Shown: in pieces, positions 1-9,334 of the stretch
Layout of the letters: each line of letters opens with the position of its first letter
Position numbering within the stretch: the stretch's first letter is position 1
NCBI RefSeq assembly: GCF_009766085.1
Contig: NZ_LMUF01000023.1
Coordinates: 48,113-112,112 of the forward strand
Direction of reading: 5' to 3'
Length of the DNA stretch: 64,000 nucleotides
Origin: Burkholderia sp. S171
Lineage (GTDB): Bacteria; Pseudomonadota; Gammaproteobacteria; Burkholderiales; Burkholderiaceae
Program-made: the position numbers and the translations under genes
The notes under the pieces: model-generated
Told to the model about the DNA's origin: nothing
The model's input: only the letters and a program-made list of their open reading frames with translations
Database searches by the model: none

Positions 1-2442
1 GAATTCGGCGGTCCCGATCTCGACAGCGCCAAGCTGTTCTTCATGATCGGCACGGCGGAAGATCATCATTCAAATCCGCTGAAGATCGCCATCTCGAAGT
101 TCAAGCGCGGGGGCGGACGCTTTATCGCGATCAATCCGATCCGCACCGGTTACGCCGCCATTGCCGACGAATGGGTTCCGATCAAGCCCGGCACCGACGG
201 CGCGCTATTCATGGCGTTTCTCCATGAGCTGATTGCAGCCGACGCCTGGGACCACGAGTTCGTGCGGCGCTATACGAACGCGGCCGACCTTATCGACCTG
301 AACGAACAGAGTGAGAACTTCGGCCTGTTCGTGAGCGATCCCGATACACCTGCCGGTAATCCGCTGTTTCCGCAAAATCATGCGTGGTGGGACGCTGAAA
401 CGGCGCGCGCCGTACCGTATCATTCACCCGGCGTGACGCCCGCACTCGATGGCCGCTATACGCTCGAGGACGGCACGCCGGTTGCGCCGTCGTTCACGCT
501 GCTGCGCGAGCGCGTGGCGGATTGCACGCCCGAGTGGGCGGCTGATATTACTGGCATTCCCGCCGGCACCATTCGTCGCCTCGCGCAGGAGATGATCCAG
601 ACGAGCCGCGATCACCGGATTACGCTGCCCATTCGATGGACCGACGCGTGGGGCGAGACGCACGAAACCGTGACCGGCAACCCCGTCGCGTTTCACGCCA
701 TGCGCGGGCTTGCAGCGCATTCCAACGGCTTCCAGTCGATCCGCGCACTCGCGGTGCTGATGTCGCTGCTGGGCACGATCGACCGGCCGGGCGGCTTTCG
801 ACATAAATCGCCGTTTCCGCGTGCCGTGCCGCCGTCGGCGAAACCGCCTAACAGTCCCGACGCCGTCAAGCCGAACACACCGCTTGCAAGCGGACCGCTG
901 GGCTGGCCTGCGGCGCCGGAAGATCTGTTCATCGATGAAAACGGTGGCCCCGTTCGCATTGATAAAGCGTTCTCGTGGGAGTACCCGCTTGCCGTGCATG
1001 GTGTGATGCATAGCGTGATCACCAACGCGTGGCGAGGGGACCCGTACCCCATCGACACGTTGATGATCTTCATGGCCAACATGGCGTGGAACTCGTCGAT
1101 GAATACGACGAAGGTGCGCGAGATGCTTGTCGACAAACACGCGAACGGTGACTACAAGATTCCGTTTCTCGTGGTGTGCGACGCGTTCCAGTCAGAGATG
1201 ACGGCGTTCGCCGATCTCATCTTGCCGGACACGACTTACCTTGAGCGCCACGACGCGATGTCGATGCTCGATCGCCCGATCTCCGAATTCGACGGTCCAG
1301 CCGATTCCGTACGCGTGCCAGTCGTGCCGCCTTCGGGGCAGTGCAAGCCGTTCCAGGAAGTGCTGATCGAACTCGCGTCGCGTTTGAAGTTCCCGGCCTT
1401 TACCACGGCCGAAGGCAAGCGGCGCTTTCGTGATTACCCTGACTTCGTGGTCAATTTCACGACGACGCCCGATTCCGGGGTGGGTTTCCTGATTGGATGG
1501 CGTGGCAAGGACGGAGATAAGGCGCTGGTCGGCGAGCCGAATCCGAAGCAGTGGGAGCAGTACGCAAAGAACAACTGCGTGTTCCATCACGTGATGCCGG
1601 AAGACCTGCAGTACATGCGCAACTGCAACGGGCCGTATCTGGACTGGGCGGTGAAAAACGGGTTTCGCAAGTTTCGCGAACCTATCGTCATCCAGCTTTA
1701 CTCCGATGTCATGCAGAAGTTTCGTCTCGCCGCGCAAGGGAGAACAAAAGGCAGGCAGCCTCCTGATCACTTGCGCGAGCGCGTCGAAAAATACTTCGAT
1801 CCGCTGCCGTTCTGGTACGCGCCGCTTGAAAGCAACTCGACCGATCTTGAGCGCTTCCCGCTGGCCGCGGTAACACAACGACCGATGGCGATGTATCACT
1901 CATGGGACTCGCAGAATGCGTGGCTGCGTCAGATCCATGGCGAGAATTATCTATACATGAATCCGTTGATGGCGGCTGAAAACGGCATTGCGGACGGTGG
2001 CTGGATTTACGTTGAGTCGCAGTGGGGCCGCGTGCGCTGCATGGCTCGCTTCAGTGAAACGGTCGAGCCCGGAACGGTATGGACCTGGAATGCGATCGGC
2101 AAGGCATCGGGTGCATGGAATCTTGGCCCGAACGCGAGTGAATCGCAACGTGGGTTCCTGCTCAATCACCTGATAACCGATGAACTGCCCGGCGCGGACA
2201 AAGCGGACGAAGCCGCCGGACGTGTCTCGAACTCGGACCCGGTGACGGGGCAGGCCGCGTGGTACGACGTGCGTGTGCGGATCTATCCAGCGGAGGCCGA
2301 CGCGCAGCACACGCTGCCGCAGTTCGACGCCATGCGTGCGCTGCCGGGCTCGAATGGCGTGATATCGCGGATCGTCCAGACCTACTTCGCGGGGCAAGGC
2401 GAATTTGCGGCACGGCTGCGCGGGGCGGTAGGGCGTAAGTAG
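1..2442 (+). CDS. Molybdopterin oxidoreductase, catalytic subunit (SoeA-like), 5' partial
   Basis: The reading frame is open from base 1, so the start and the N-terminal iron-sulfur region lie outside the window. The visible ~813 residues carry the molybdopterin-binding core of the DMSO reductase family. The C-terminal dinucleotide-binding domain starts around the MAMYHSWDSQNAW segment, near base 1885. The next two genes encode an electron-transfer ferredoxin subunit and a DmsC-type anchor, so this is the catalytic subunit of a three-part membrane enzyme. Size and gene order fit cytoplasmic sulfite dehydrogenase SoeABC, which oxidises sulfite and passes electrons to quinone. Polysulfide or thiosulfate reductase-type enzymes remain possible, because substrate cannot be read from the sequence. 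The family is secure; the sulfite assignment is inference. Confidence 0.85.
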   Translation, partial: EFGGPDLDSAKLFFMIGTAEDHHSNPLKIAISKFKRGGGRFIAINPIRTGYAAIADEWVPIKPGTDGALFMAFLHELIAADAWDHEFVRRYTNAADLIDLNEQSENFGLFVSDPDTPAGNPLFPQNHAWWDAETARAVPYHSPGVTPALDGRYTLEDGTPVAPSFTLLRERVADCTPEWAADITGIPAGTIRRLAQEMIQTSRDHRITLPIRWTDAWGETHETVTGNPVAFHAMRGLAAHSNGFQSIRALAVLMSLLGTIDRPGGFRHKSPFPRAVPPSAKPPNSPDAVKPNTPLASGPLGWPAAPEDLFIDENGGPVRIDKAFSWEYPLAVHGVMHSVITNAWRGDPYPIDTLMIFMANMAWNSSMNTTKVREMLVDKHANGDYKIPFLVVCDAFQSEMTAFADLILPDTTYLERHDAMSMLDRPISEFDGPADSVRVPVVPPSGQCKPFQEVLIELASRLKFPAFTTAEGKRRFRDYPDFVVNFTTTPDSGVGFLIGWRGKDGDKALVGEPNPKQWEQYAKNNCVFHHVMPEDLQYMRNCNGPYLDWAVKNGFRKFREPIVIQLYSDVMQKFRLAAQGRTKGRQPPDHLRERVEKYFDPLPFWYAPLESNSTDLERFPLAAVTQRPMAMYHSWDSQNAWLRQIHGENYLYMNPLMAAENGIADGGWIYVESQWGRVRCMARFSETVEPGTVWTWNAIGKASGAWNLGPNASESQRGFLLNHLITDELPGADKADEAAGRVSNSDPVTGQAAWYDVRVRIYPAEADAQHTLPQFDAMRALPGSNGVISRIVQTYFAGQGEFAARLRGAVGRK

Positions 2443-2493
2443 TGATTCCAAGAGTGACTCCAAGAGTGACGCTAAGAAGCAAGGGGACATGCA

Positions 2494-3237
2494 ATGACTC
2501 AGATGGCGCTGGTGATCGACCTGAACGTGTGCGTGGGATGCCACGCTTGCGTGACGAGTTGCAAGGAGTGGAACACATCGGGCGAGTCGGGCAGTCTTGC
2601 CGACCTGAATCCCTACGACGCCGATCCGTCCGGCACGTTTTTCAATCGTGTCCAGAGCTTTGAGGCGGGCAGTTATCCGAACGCCGAGACCATCCATTTT
2701 CCGAAGTCGTGCCTGCACTGCGAGGACCCGCCGTGCGTGCCGGTGTGTCCAACCGGTGCGAGCTATAAGCGCAAGGAAGACGGGCTCGTGCTGGTGGACT
2801 TCGATAAATGCATCGGCTGCAAGTACTGCGCGTGGGCGTGCCCGTACGGCGCACGCGAACTGGATGAAGAGCGCAAGGAGATGACGAAGTGCACGTTGTG
2901 CGTGGATCGTATCCATGACGAAAACCTCTCCGAGCGAGATCGGCAACCGGCATGCGTGCTCGCGTGTCCGACCTCCGCACGATTGTTCGGGGACATCCAC
3001 GATCCCGAATCCGTGGTATCGAAGGCGATCAAGGAGCGCGGCGGTTATCAGTTGATGCCTGAATGGGACACGAAACCCGCGAACCATTATTTGCCGCGCA
3101 AGATGACGTCGGCTTCGGGTTGTGGGGAAGGCGGTTGCTCGTGCAAGACGGGTTCGGCTGAGTCCATGCCGCAAACCGTGGACGCGCAACTTGAGCGTGG
3201 CCAATTGAATCTTGCGTCGGTCGCGACGCGCATCTAA
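2494..3237 (+). CDS. 4Fe-4S dicluster ferredoxin subunit of the molybdoenzyme (SoeB/DmsB-like)
   Basis: This 247-residue protein has four cysteine clusters typical of DmsB/NrfC electron-transfer subunits. The first is C13, C16, C19 and C23. Then come CLHCEDPPCVPVC, CIGCKYCAWAC, and CTLC with a distal CVLAC. Together they should hold four [4Fe-4S] centres that relay electrons between the molybdenum subunit and the membrane anchor. No signal peptide or Tat motif is present, so it should act on the cytoplasmic side. It starts 51 bases after the catalytic gene and has a good ribosome site (AAGGGGA). The C-terminal tail has an extra Cys/Gly-rich stretch (GCGEGGCSCK) beyond the last cluster, unusual for the family and of unknown role. 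Confidence 0.9.
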   Translation: MTQMALVIDLNVCVGCHACVTSCKEWNTSGESGSLADLNPYDADPSGTFFNRVQSFEAGSYPNAETIHFPKSCLHCEDPPCVPVCPTGASYKRKEDGLVLVDFDKCIGCKYCAWACPYGARELDEERKEMTKCTLCVDRIHDENLSERDRQPACVLACPTSARLFGDIHDPESVVSKAIKERGGYQLMPEWDTKPANHYLPRKMTSASGCGEGGCSCKTGSAESMPQTVDAQLERGQLNLASVATRI

Positions 3238-3248
3238 AGGACTCCGCA

Positions 3249-4199
3249 ATGAACCCCGCTTTCTCAGTCGTCTTCCTCACTACTCTAAGCGGCGCTGCGC
3301 AGGGCCTGTTGATCGCGCTCGTCGGCGTGGAGACGGCAGCGCATCTTGGTCTTCTCGCAGCGCCGCCAACGGCGTTCTATGTCACGGGTGCCGCGTTGTC
3401 AGTCGCACTTGGCGGGCTTGGACTCATCGCTTCGTTCTTCCATCTCGGGCATCCTGAACGCGCGTGGCGAGCGGTTGCCATGTGGCGGACCTCGTGGTTA
3501 TCGCGTGAATGCCTTTGCCTGCCGGCGTTTCTTGCGTGCGCGTTTTTCTACGGCGTCGCGCACTGGTTCGCCTCGCCATGGTCGCTCGCGTTGGGGGCGC
3601 TGGGTGTGCTCGCGAGCGCTGCGCTGTTCGTGTGCTCGGCCATGATCTATGCATGCCTGCGTTTCCTGCAGGAGTGGGCCACGCCGCTTACCTTGGCTAA
3701 CTTCGTTCTGCTCGGCTGCGCGTCCGGGTTCACGGCGGTCACTGCGTTGAGTGCGTGGTTCGCGCCTTCACTGACCGCCGGCCTTGCCGCCTGCGCGTGC
3801 GCGCTGACGCTTGCCGGTTGCGCGAGCCGGTCGGCATCGCTTGTACGCAATGCGCGACTGCGGCCGAAGTCCACCGTGCAGAGCGCAACCGGTATCAAGA
3901 ACGCCAAGGTCGTGCAGGTATCACGCGGTTTCACGGCCGGCGCATTCAACCTGCGCGAGTTCTTTCACGGTAAATCGGCAGGCACGCTGCGTGGGGTCAA
4001 GTGGGGATTTCTCGCGACGGCGTTCGTGGCACCCATTGTGCTGATGGCGTTGGGCGCTGGCGTGCATTCAATCGGCGTCTCGGTCGTCCTGCTGGGCGCG
4101 GCGTGTCTCGTGCAGTACGCCGGCCTCGTGGCGGAACGATGGTTCTTCTTCGCCGAGGCGAAGCATCCGCAGAACCTTTATTACGCACGAGTGGGATGA
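3249..4199 (+). CDS. DmsC-family membrane anchor subunit (SoeC-like)
   Basis: This is a 316-residue, strongly hydrophobic protein with about eight membrane segments starting at residue 4. That matches DmsC-type anchors, which hold the catalytic and ferredoxin subunits at the inner membrane and exchange electrons with quinones. The segment around residues 55-75 (FFHLGHPERAWRA) is a typical anchor-family loop that carries charged residues near the quinone site. The gene begins 11 bases after the ferredoxin gene and ends the operon. Two adjoining hairpins follow about 50 bases later. The family is clear; the natural substrate of the complex is not. Confidence 0.85.
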   Translation: MNPAFSVVFLTTLSGAAQGLLIALVGVETAAHLGLLAAPPTAFYVTGAALSVALGGLGLIASFFHLGHPERAWRAVAMWRTSWLSRECLCLPAFLACAFFYGVAHWFASPWSLALGALGVLASAALFVCSAMIYACLRFLQEWATPLTLANFVLLGCASGFTAVTALSAWFAPSLTAGLAACACALTLAGCASRSASLVRNARLRPKSTVQSATGIKNAKVVQVSRGFTAGAFNLREFFHGKSAGTLRGVKWGFLATAFVAPIVLMALGAGVHSIGVSVVLLGAACLVQYAGLVAERWFFFAEAKHPQNLYYARVG

Positions 4200-4689
4200 C
4201 GCCTGGCTTGGCGTCGCGGTCGTACGTCGCCTGAGATCACTACAGCGGAGCAGATTGCTCCCGGAGCAACAAGTATTGCGTTGCTCCCTTCAAACCCACG
4301 CATGCGAAACGATCGGCGGCACGTTAGAACCGCTGGGTCATTTCGCGTGCTCAATACACGCGTGAAATATTGCGTAAGGCCTTGAGAAGGTCGCCTCCTT
4401 TTCGATCGGTTCATTCGCTAGAAAACTAGGATCATCCCCTTAACGAACTCAGCCTTTAGTTCTGCGCCGAAAGGACGCTCTCGCATAGGCGATGGCGAAC
4501 CGCGCATGGTCGACAGGTATCGGAAACGTGGGCGATGAAACGTGAACCTTGACGCGTCATCAGACATGCTTCCGGGAGTCGGCGTGCGACCGTTCGTTTC
4601 AAGACTACTGCTTAAAAAGCTTAGCCGGGCGAATGGAAGGCATCGTGTTCGATCACCGCAACTTCAACGATGGATCAACGGGGGCAGGT
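4200..4689. other. Intergenic region with paired hairpins
   Basis: I find no convincing gene in these 490 bases. The first 90 hold two adjoining hairpins built on the same GGAGCA/TGCTCC arms (listed separately). A further imperfect hairpin lies at 4340-4368 (GCGTG/CACGC stem extended by ATTTC/GAAAT with a 2-base bulge). The last part must hold the promoter of the LprI-like gene, but I cannot point to clear boxes. Confidence 0.5.
4247..4287. terminator. Two adjoining hairpins sharing GGAGCA/TGCTCC arms
   Basis: GGAGCA-GAT-TGCTCC (4247-4261) is followed after one base by GGAGCAAC, a 9-base loop and GTTGCTCC (4263-4287). All four arms are mutually complementary, so alternative pairings are possible. 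There is no T-run after the second hairpin, so it is not a classical intrinsic terminator. Placement after the molybdoenzyme operon suggests mRNA 3'-end formation or stabilisation. Confidence 0.4.
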
Positions 4690-5175
4690 ATGACAAGGTC
4701 AGGAAAATTGGAATCGAAACTGTTCAACGTGAGGCGTGCTGCCGGGACTGCCACGCTGGCGTTATTGCTGTTGGGCGCTGGCTTTTCCGGATCCGCGCAG
4801 GCCGCGAGTTTCCATTGCGGCAAGAAGGTTTCAAGCTCGGAAAAGCTCGTTTGCAACGATCCCGAACTGTCGTCTCTTGACGATAAACTGGCGATCTCCT
4901 ACAAGCGCGCGAAAGACGTTACGCCCGACACCGCAGCGTTTGAGGACGACCGCGTCAAGCAGTGGCAGTGGCGTCAGCATAACTGCAAGGACAAGATCTG
5001 CGTGATCAACTGGTACAACCGTCGGATCAGTGAGCTCGATGCGGACTTCAATCAGGGAAGCGAAAACCAGGTTACCGTGCTTAAGGCCAGCCTTGCTGAG
5101 CAAAATCTGGTGCCCCCGGCTCAAGCCGCGGTATTGAGGATGAAAGGCGACGCGGGTTCCTTGTCGATGCAATAG
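4690..5175 (+). CDS. LprI-type (DUF1311-like) secreted protein
   Basis: The frame is open from 4549, but the ATG at 4690 is the likely start. It follows a GGGGCAGG ribosome site and begins a signal peptide (basic MTRSGKLESK, then ALLLLGAGF, cleavage near AQA). The 161-residue product would be periplasmic. The mature N-terminus has the pattern FHCGKKVSSSEKLVC then DPELSSLDDKLAISYKRA, typical of the lysozyme-inhibitor LprI N-terminal domain family. Two further cysteines (NCKDKIC) probably form a second disulfide. Some family members inhibit host lysozyme, but most are uncharacterised, so that role is inference only. It stands alone between intergenic regions. Confidence 0.75.
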   Translation: MTRSGKLESKLFNVRRAAGTATLALLLLGAGFSGSAQAASFHCGKKVSSSEKLVCNDPELSSLDDKLAISYKRAKDVTPDTAAFEDDRVKQWQWRQHNCKDKICVINWYNRRISELDADFNQGSENQVTVLKASLAEQNLVPPAQAAVLRMKGDAGSLSMQ

Positions 5176-5395
5176 CGTGGGGACGCTGCTTGTCTAATGG
5201 GGGTTCCTTGTGCGCAGGACTTCGTTAGCTGGCAGTGACTATTCCGAGCGCGTACTGTCTTTCTGGCAGTCGATCCTGCTAAGGCCGAACCAACGATCCC
5301 TTGGTTAGGCCTTAGCACGCCTCGTGCGAATGCGTTACAGCTTGGCGCAGGATATCGCTTGGCAAGCGACATCCGAGTAGCAACCAATCGTTGAT

Positions 5396-5629
5396 TTACT
5401 TGGTCCCTGGCTGTTCAAAAGGGGACCGCGGCAAGGGCTCGCCATCTACGAACGCCGTGGCGCTACGTACGGCAAACTCGAAGGCACAGTCACGATTGGC
5501 GAACTGTCCAAGATTGCCAAGCGAGGTCGCTTCGCCATCCTCCTCCAGAATGGAAACGCGTGCGAGGAACGTGTTGCCTAGTCTTGTTACCGACGGTTGA
5601 ATAGCCGCACCATGATGATAAAAGACCAT
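5396..5629 (-). CDS. Conserved small protein of unknown function (77 aa)
   Basis: The frame extends to 5665, but the ATG at 5629 has a near-perfect ribosome site (AAAGGAGATGCA directly before it), giving 77 residues starting MVFYHHGAAIQPSV. It is soluble, with no signal peptide or membrane segment. It resembles a short protein family common in Burkholderia-type genomes, with an LGNTFLARVSILEEDGE core and a C-terminal AFVDGEPLPRSPF motif. I know of no established function. It is transcribed alone. The strong ribosome site and protein-like composition argue that it is a real gene. Confidence 0.65.
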   Translation of the reverse strand: MVFYHHGAAIQPSVTRLGNTFLARVSILEEDGEATSLGNLGQFANRDCAFEFAVRSATAFVDGEPLPRSPFEQPGTK

Positions 5630-6351
5630 TGCATCTCCTTTCATAAATTGTCGAGCCTCGATCACTGTAGTCCCGCCATTCGCTGAAAAAAATATTAATT
5701 TTCCGCGTCAGGCACATAATTAAAAGCAGAAGCCCCGCATCTGAATAATCGGCACGTTCACCCGATACGCACACGCGAGCGAGGGCTGAACGTGGCATTA
5801 AAGTGTTGAAGGGGGAACATAAGACCGCTCGAACGGACAGTCTTATGAAGCTACGCGGATCAGACGACCAGGATGTGACGCGCGGTGACGTGAGGACTTC
5901 CAGGCTAATCGAAGCGCCGGGCGGCGAACGCCTGCGCGCTGTAATCTTAGCCGTTGAACGAGACATACATCGCAGCAGAATTCGGCGTCCGACCACGTGG
6001 TCGGGGAAGCCCCGTGCTGAGACATGACCTCATAGGCAATGCGCAGAATCCATCGGCTCTTCGTTGAAAGGCAAGCCTGCATTTTTCGAAACGCATCGCA
6101 GCGTGATTGACATCATTGTGCTGGAGAATGAGGGTGCGAGCGCAACCGGTGTCCCGGTTATATCAAGCCTGGGGTGCTTGAGTCGCACGCGCGTAGCTAA
6201 TGACGTTGCTTTAAGGATCATCCAATCGAATGCGTATTCTTCGGCCTCTCATGCTTCAGATCGTGACCGACAAGCCGATCGCGTTGTTAGCGCAATCCGG
6301 TTCCCCCACGTCGAATCCCACTCCCCAGCGGCAAGTTTGCAGGCGGTCCTT
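5630..6351. other. Intergenic region, no clear gene
   Basis: Apart from the promoter region of the small minus-strand gene (its upstream sequence is AT-rich, 5670-5720), I see nothing convincing. The frame of the downstream membrane protein is open back to 6064, so part of this stretch could be its N-terminus if an earlier start is used. Confidence 0.4.
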
Positions 6352-7362
6352 GTGACCGCGCACACACGTAACCTCGCGATCCTGTTTGCCTTGCTTGGGG
6401 TCGGTCTCTCAATGGGCGTGCCGTTGGTATTGGGCTCGCACGCGCTACTGGCCGGCCTTAGCACCGTCCCCGTAGATGTATTCCTGGTGCTGGCTGCAAG
6501 CGCCGCCGTAAGCGCGCTAGCGAAAGCCGGCAAGCTGCAACTCATGCAAACCACGCTTGGCGTGCGTATCCCTTTAATGCGCACGTTTGCGATCACGCTC
6601 GTGACTGATTTTGCATTCCTGGTGTCACCGCTGGGAGCCGCCGGGTATGGGGTTAATATCGCCTTGCTGCAGCGCGCGGGGGCGTCGTGGGCGATCGCCA
6701 CCACGGTTGTCGGCGCTGACCAGGCGCTCGACCTGACGTTCTTCGGGGTAGCGGTCCCAATCGCGCTTTTGTTCTCCATCGGCCCGCTGGCTTATCTGCT
6801 CCCGAGGGTGAGTTTATCCACGGTCACCGCGACGCTCGCAAGTCTCGGCATATTGATGGGCGCTCTTTGGATGTGCCGCCGCTATGTCGCGCGCGCCCTT
6901 GGCGCAGCGGGCCATCTCGTTCCCTGGTTCAGGGCGCGGCGGTCCCGCTGGGACAAATTTCGCCACAGTGTGCATCAGCAGTGGCGGCTACTCATCACAG
7001 GGCCTCGTGACCGCTTAGTCGCACTGTTGCTGCTGACCACGCTGCAATGGCTGCTTCGCTATAGCGCCCTATGGTTCATCTTGCTGGAACTCGGGTACCG
7101 GTTGCCACTTGGATTCGTGCTCGCGGTGCAGGCAGTGGTGTTGCACGCGGCTCTCTGGACCGGCGTACCTGCAGGTGGGGGCGGTGGCGATCTGGCGCTT
7201 GCAGCCGCGTTCGCGGCCTGGGTTCCGCGGGCAGCCCTGGCGACGGCCCTGGTTCTTTGGCGATTCGCGACACTCTACTGCCCGCTGATGCTGGGCGTCG
7301 TCGGCTTTCTCGCGCTTGCGTGGCACCGCCGTGCGGCCACGGCTGTTCCCGCTCGCGACTGA
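6352..7362 (+). CDS. Flippase-like integral membrane protein (lysylphosphatidylglycerol synthase TM-like, UPF0104)
   Basis: This is a multi-pass membrane protein with about eight hydrophobic segments. It matches the UPF0104 / lysylphosphatidylglycerol synthase transmembrane-domain family. Typical features are the SPLGAAGYGVNIALLQR loop and the late PAGGGGGDLALAAAFAAW stretch. Proteins of this type are thought to move lipid-linked substrates across the inner membrane, and no lysyltransferase domain is attached here. The start is uncertain. The frame is open back to 6064 (TTG), but the first ~96 codons are unlike the family, and a GTG at 6352 with AGGCGG upstream gives a normal 336 residues. 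It converges with a GT2 glycosyltransferase, a frequent neighbour of such flippases. Confidence 0.7.
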   Translation: MTAHTRNLAILFALLGVGLSMGVPLVLGSHALLAGLSTVPVDVFLVLAASAAVSALAKAGKLQLMQTTLGVRIPLMRTFAITLVTDFAFLVSPLGAAGYGVNIALLQRAGASWAIATTVVGADQALDLTFFGVAVPIALLFSIGPLAYLLPRVSLSTVTATLASLGILMGALWMCRRYVARALGAAGHLVPWFRARRSRWDKFRHSVHQQWRLLITGPRDRLVALLLLTTLQWLLRYSALWFILLELGYRLPLGFVLAVQAVVLHAALWTGVPAGGGGGDLALAAAFAAWVPRAALATALVLWRFATLYCPLMLGVVGFLALAWHRRAATAVPARD

Positions 7363-7403
7363 TGCTTTAAAGGAATACTTTGAAGGAGTACTTCAAAGGA
7401 ACC

Positions 7404-8168
7404 TCAAGCCACGTTGTCGCGCGGGCTCCTGATTCTGACAATGAACGGCGCATGCCCGGCATGATCGACCCTTAACGAAAAGAGATGACATGTCTGTGAC
7501 AGGAGCGCGAGCGGATAGCTGGCTTTCAACAAGTCGGCGATCATGCGCCATTCCGCGCGAACGCCCGCCCAGTAGCCGAGTTTTTCGGTCTTGCGCGCTT
7601 GCGTTACCTTCGGCCAGTGGGTGACTGCAATCGAGAGCCTGCGTTCGATGATCAGGCGGTTCATGAACACCTCGATGCCAAAGCGCGGCAAGCGGTGAAT
7701 TTCCTTGAGCGCCTCGCTTAGCAGTTCTTTCCTGACCACGCGCTCACCCGAAACGAAATCCAGGCCGATGGCGCGAAACAGCAGCAGGCTGTTCTGCCGC
7801 AGGCTCAGGCTGACGTCCGCGGTGCCATTCAAAACGGGGGCGGCGAGTGCGGTGATGTGTTCGCTGGCGAGCCCCTTGAGGTCTGCATCGAGCAGCATCA
7901 GCAACGCGTTCTCGGCTGCGGCGATACCCACGGCCATCGCCGCGCTTTTACCGCGGTTCACCGGGCACGTAATCAGCCTGACAGAGGGGAAGCGCCTGAC
8001 GATCTCGGCGGTGCCGTCGGTCGAGCCGTCATCGACCACGATAACCTCGGCGAGCAGCGGATGTACCGTTGCAACGGCCAGCACCGCGCTGATCCGCGGG
8101 GCTTCGTTAAATGCGCAAATGATGCATGAAACACGGTGGCGATCAGGCAATGTGGAATGGGCAGTCAT
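7404..8168 (-). CDS. Glycosyltransferase family 2
   Basis: This is a 254-residue GT-A fold enzyme. The N-terminal half shows the GT2 hallmarks: ICAFNE near residue 17, the nucleotide-binding VVDDGSTDGT, and the metal-binding LLDADL. These enzymes move a sugar from a nucleotide donor to a lipid or saccharide acceptor at the cytoplasmic face. It has no long C-terminal membrane segments. The frame is open to 8348, but the extra 60 residues are low-complexity and unlike the family, so the ATG at 8168 is preferred although its ribosome site is weak. It faces the flippase-like gene, which could export its product. The acceptor cannot be told from sequence. Confidence 0.8.
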   Translation of the reverse strand: MTAHSTLPDRHRVSCIICAFNEAPRISAVLAVATVHPLLAEVIVVDDGSTDGTAEIVRRFPSVRLITCPVNRGKSAAMAVGIAAAENALLMLLDADLKGLASEHITALAAPVLNGTADVSLSLRQNSLLLFRAIGLDFVSGERVVRKELLSEALKEIHRLPRFGIEVFMNRLIIERRLSIAVTHWPKVTQARKTEKLGYWAGVRAEWRMIADLLKASYPLALLSQTCHLFSLRVDHAGHAPFIVRIRSPRDNVA

Positions 8169-8319
8169 GCGGACGGCAGATGAGCGATTGGAGAACGCGG
8201 CGTTAAGTGCCGCTAAGGCCGCAGCGCGCCGCTGCTGAGCGCGTTTTGCGATCTGGCATCCTACCGCATGAAGCGTGACACCAAGTCCGTCCAGAACAGA
8301 GCGCTGCCGGCTACCCTGC

Positions 8320-9213
8320 TCACGGCATTTCCCGCAGCATGTCGACAAACGCTTTTAGCCCTGACGGCACATGACGATGCCCAGGGTAATAGAGGAACAA
8401 TCCGGGGATGGACGGGCACCGGTCGTCCAGCACCGTCACGAGCTTCCCGGTATCGATAAACGGCTTTGCAGTGTGGTCCGGCACGTAGGCAATCCCCATT
8501 CCGTCTGCGGCGGCCTCGGTCATCAACCCGGGATGATCGAGGGTCAGCGGACCGGGCACATCGACAGTCAACTCCTGGCCGTGCTTCTCGAACTCCCATC
8601 GATAAAACTTGCCGCTTGGCAGGCGCACGCGAATGCAAGCGTGATCCTTGAGATCGTCCGGCGCGAGCGGCGCCTTGTGTCTCGCGAGATAGGCGGGCGA
8701 CGCGACCGCAAGAAAGCGCACGGGGCCGCCGAAGCGCACAGCAATCATGTCCTGCGGCAGTGCTTCGCCAAGTCGTACACCAGCGTCGAAACCACCGGCG
8801 ACAATATCGACCAGCCGGCCCTCCGTTACCAGATCGACCGACATGTCCGGATAGCGCGCAAGGAAGGCCGGGACAACCGATTGCATGAGCAGGCGCGCGG
8901 CCGGTTCACTCGCGTTGATACGAAGCGATCCACTAGGACGACTACGCACCGCATCGACTTCTTCCAGCGCAAGGTCAAGCTCCCTCAGCACAGGGTGTAA
9001 GCGGGAGACGAGACGTTCGCCAGCCTCGGTGGGAGAGACGCTGCGTGTCGTGCGGTTTAGCAGACGCACGCCCATCTTCAGTTCAAGCGTTCGCATCATG
9101 TGGCTGAGCGTGGAGGGCGAAACCCCCAGTTCGTCCGCCGCCTTGCGGAAGCTGCGATGCGTGACGATCGCGGCCAACGCGGTCAGGTCGCCCAGAGCGG
9201 GCCGGTCATTCAT
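8320..9213 (-). CDS. LysR-family transcriptional regulator
   Basis: A 297-residue LysR regulator. The N-terminal winged helix-turn-helix spans residues ~5-65 (SFRKAADELGVSPSTLSHMM) and is followed by a linker helix and a substrate-binding domain to residue ~290. The RTTRSVSPTEAGERL segment and the FDAGVRLGEALPQDMIAVR pattern place it in the large CrgA/AaeR-like subgroup. Such proteins usually control the divergent neighbour, here an SDR oxidoreductase starting 121 bases away, and also repress themselves. The effector is unknown. Confidence 0.9.
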   Translation of the reverse strand: MNDRPALGDLTALAAIVTHRSFRKAADELGVSPSTLSHMMRTLELKMGVRLLNRTTRSVSPTEAGERLVSRLHPVLRELDLALEEVDAVRSRPSGSLRINASEPAARLLMQSVVPAFLARYPDMSVDLVTEGRLVDIVAGGFDAGVRLGEALPQDMIAVRFGGPVRFLAVASPAYLARHKAPLAPDDLKDHACIRVRLPSGKFYRWEFEKHGQELTVDVPGPLTLDHPGLMTEAAADGMGIAYVPDHTAKPFIDTGKLVTVLDDRCPSIPGLFLYYPGHRHVPSGLKAFVDMLREMP

Positions 9214-9334
9214 GGCTAATTTTCACCAAGTCATCCAATATCGTGCGGATAGTATCAGGAATAGACGAGGTCTAGCATGGTCTTCAAGGCACGTCGCAAA
9301 CCTGCGGCGTGGCTCTCTTTTGGGGACAATTCAT

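Noticed and set aside
1951..3249. A 432-codon minus-strand frame across the molybdoenzyme/ferredoxin junction
   Set aside because: It crosses two well-supported plus-strand genes and its translation lacks any family pattern.
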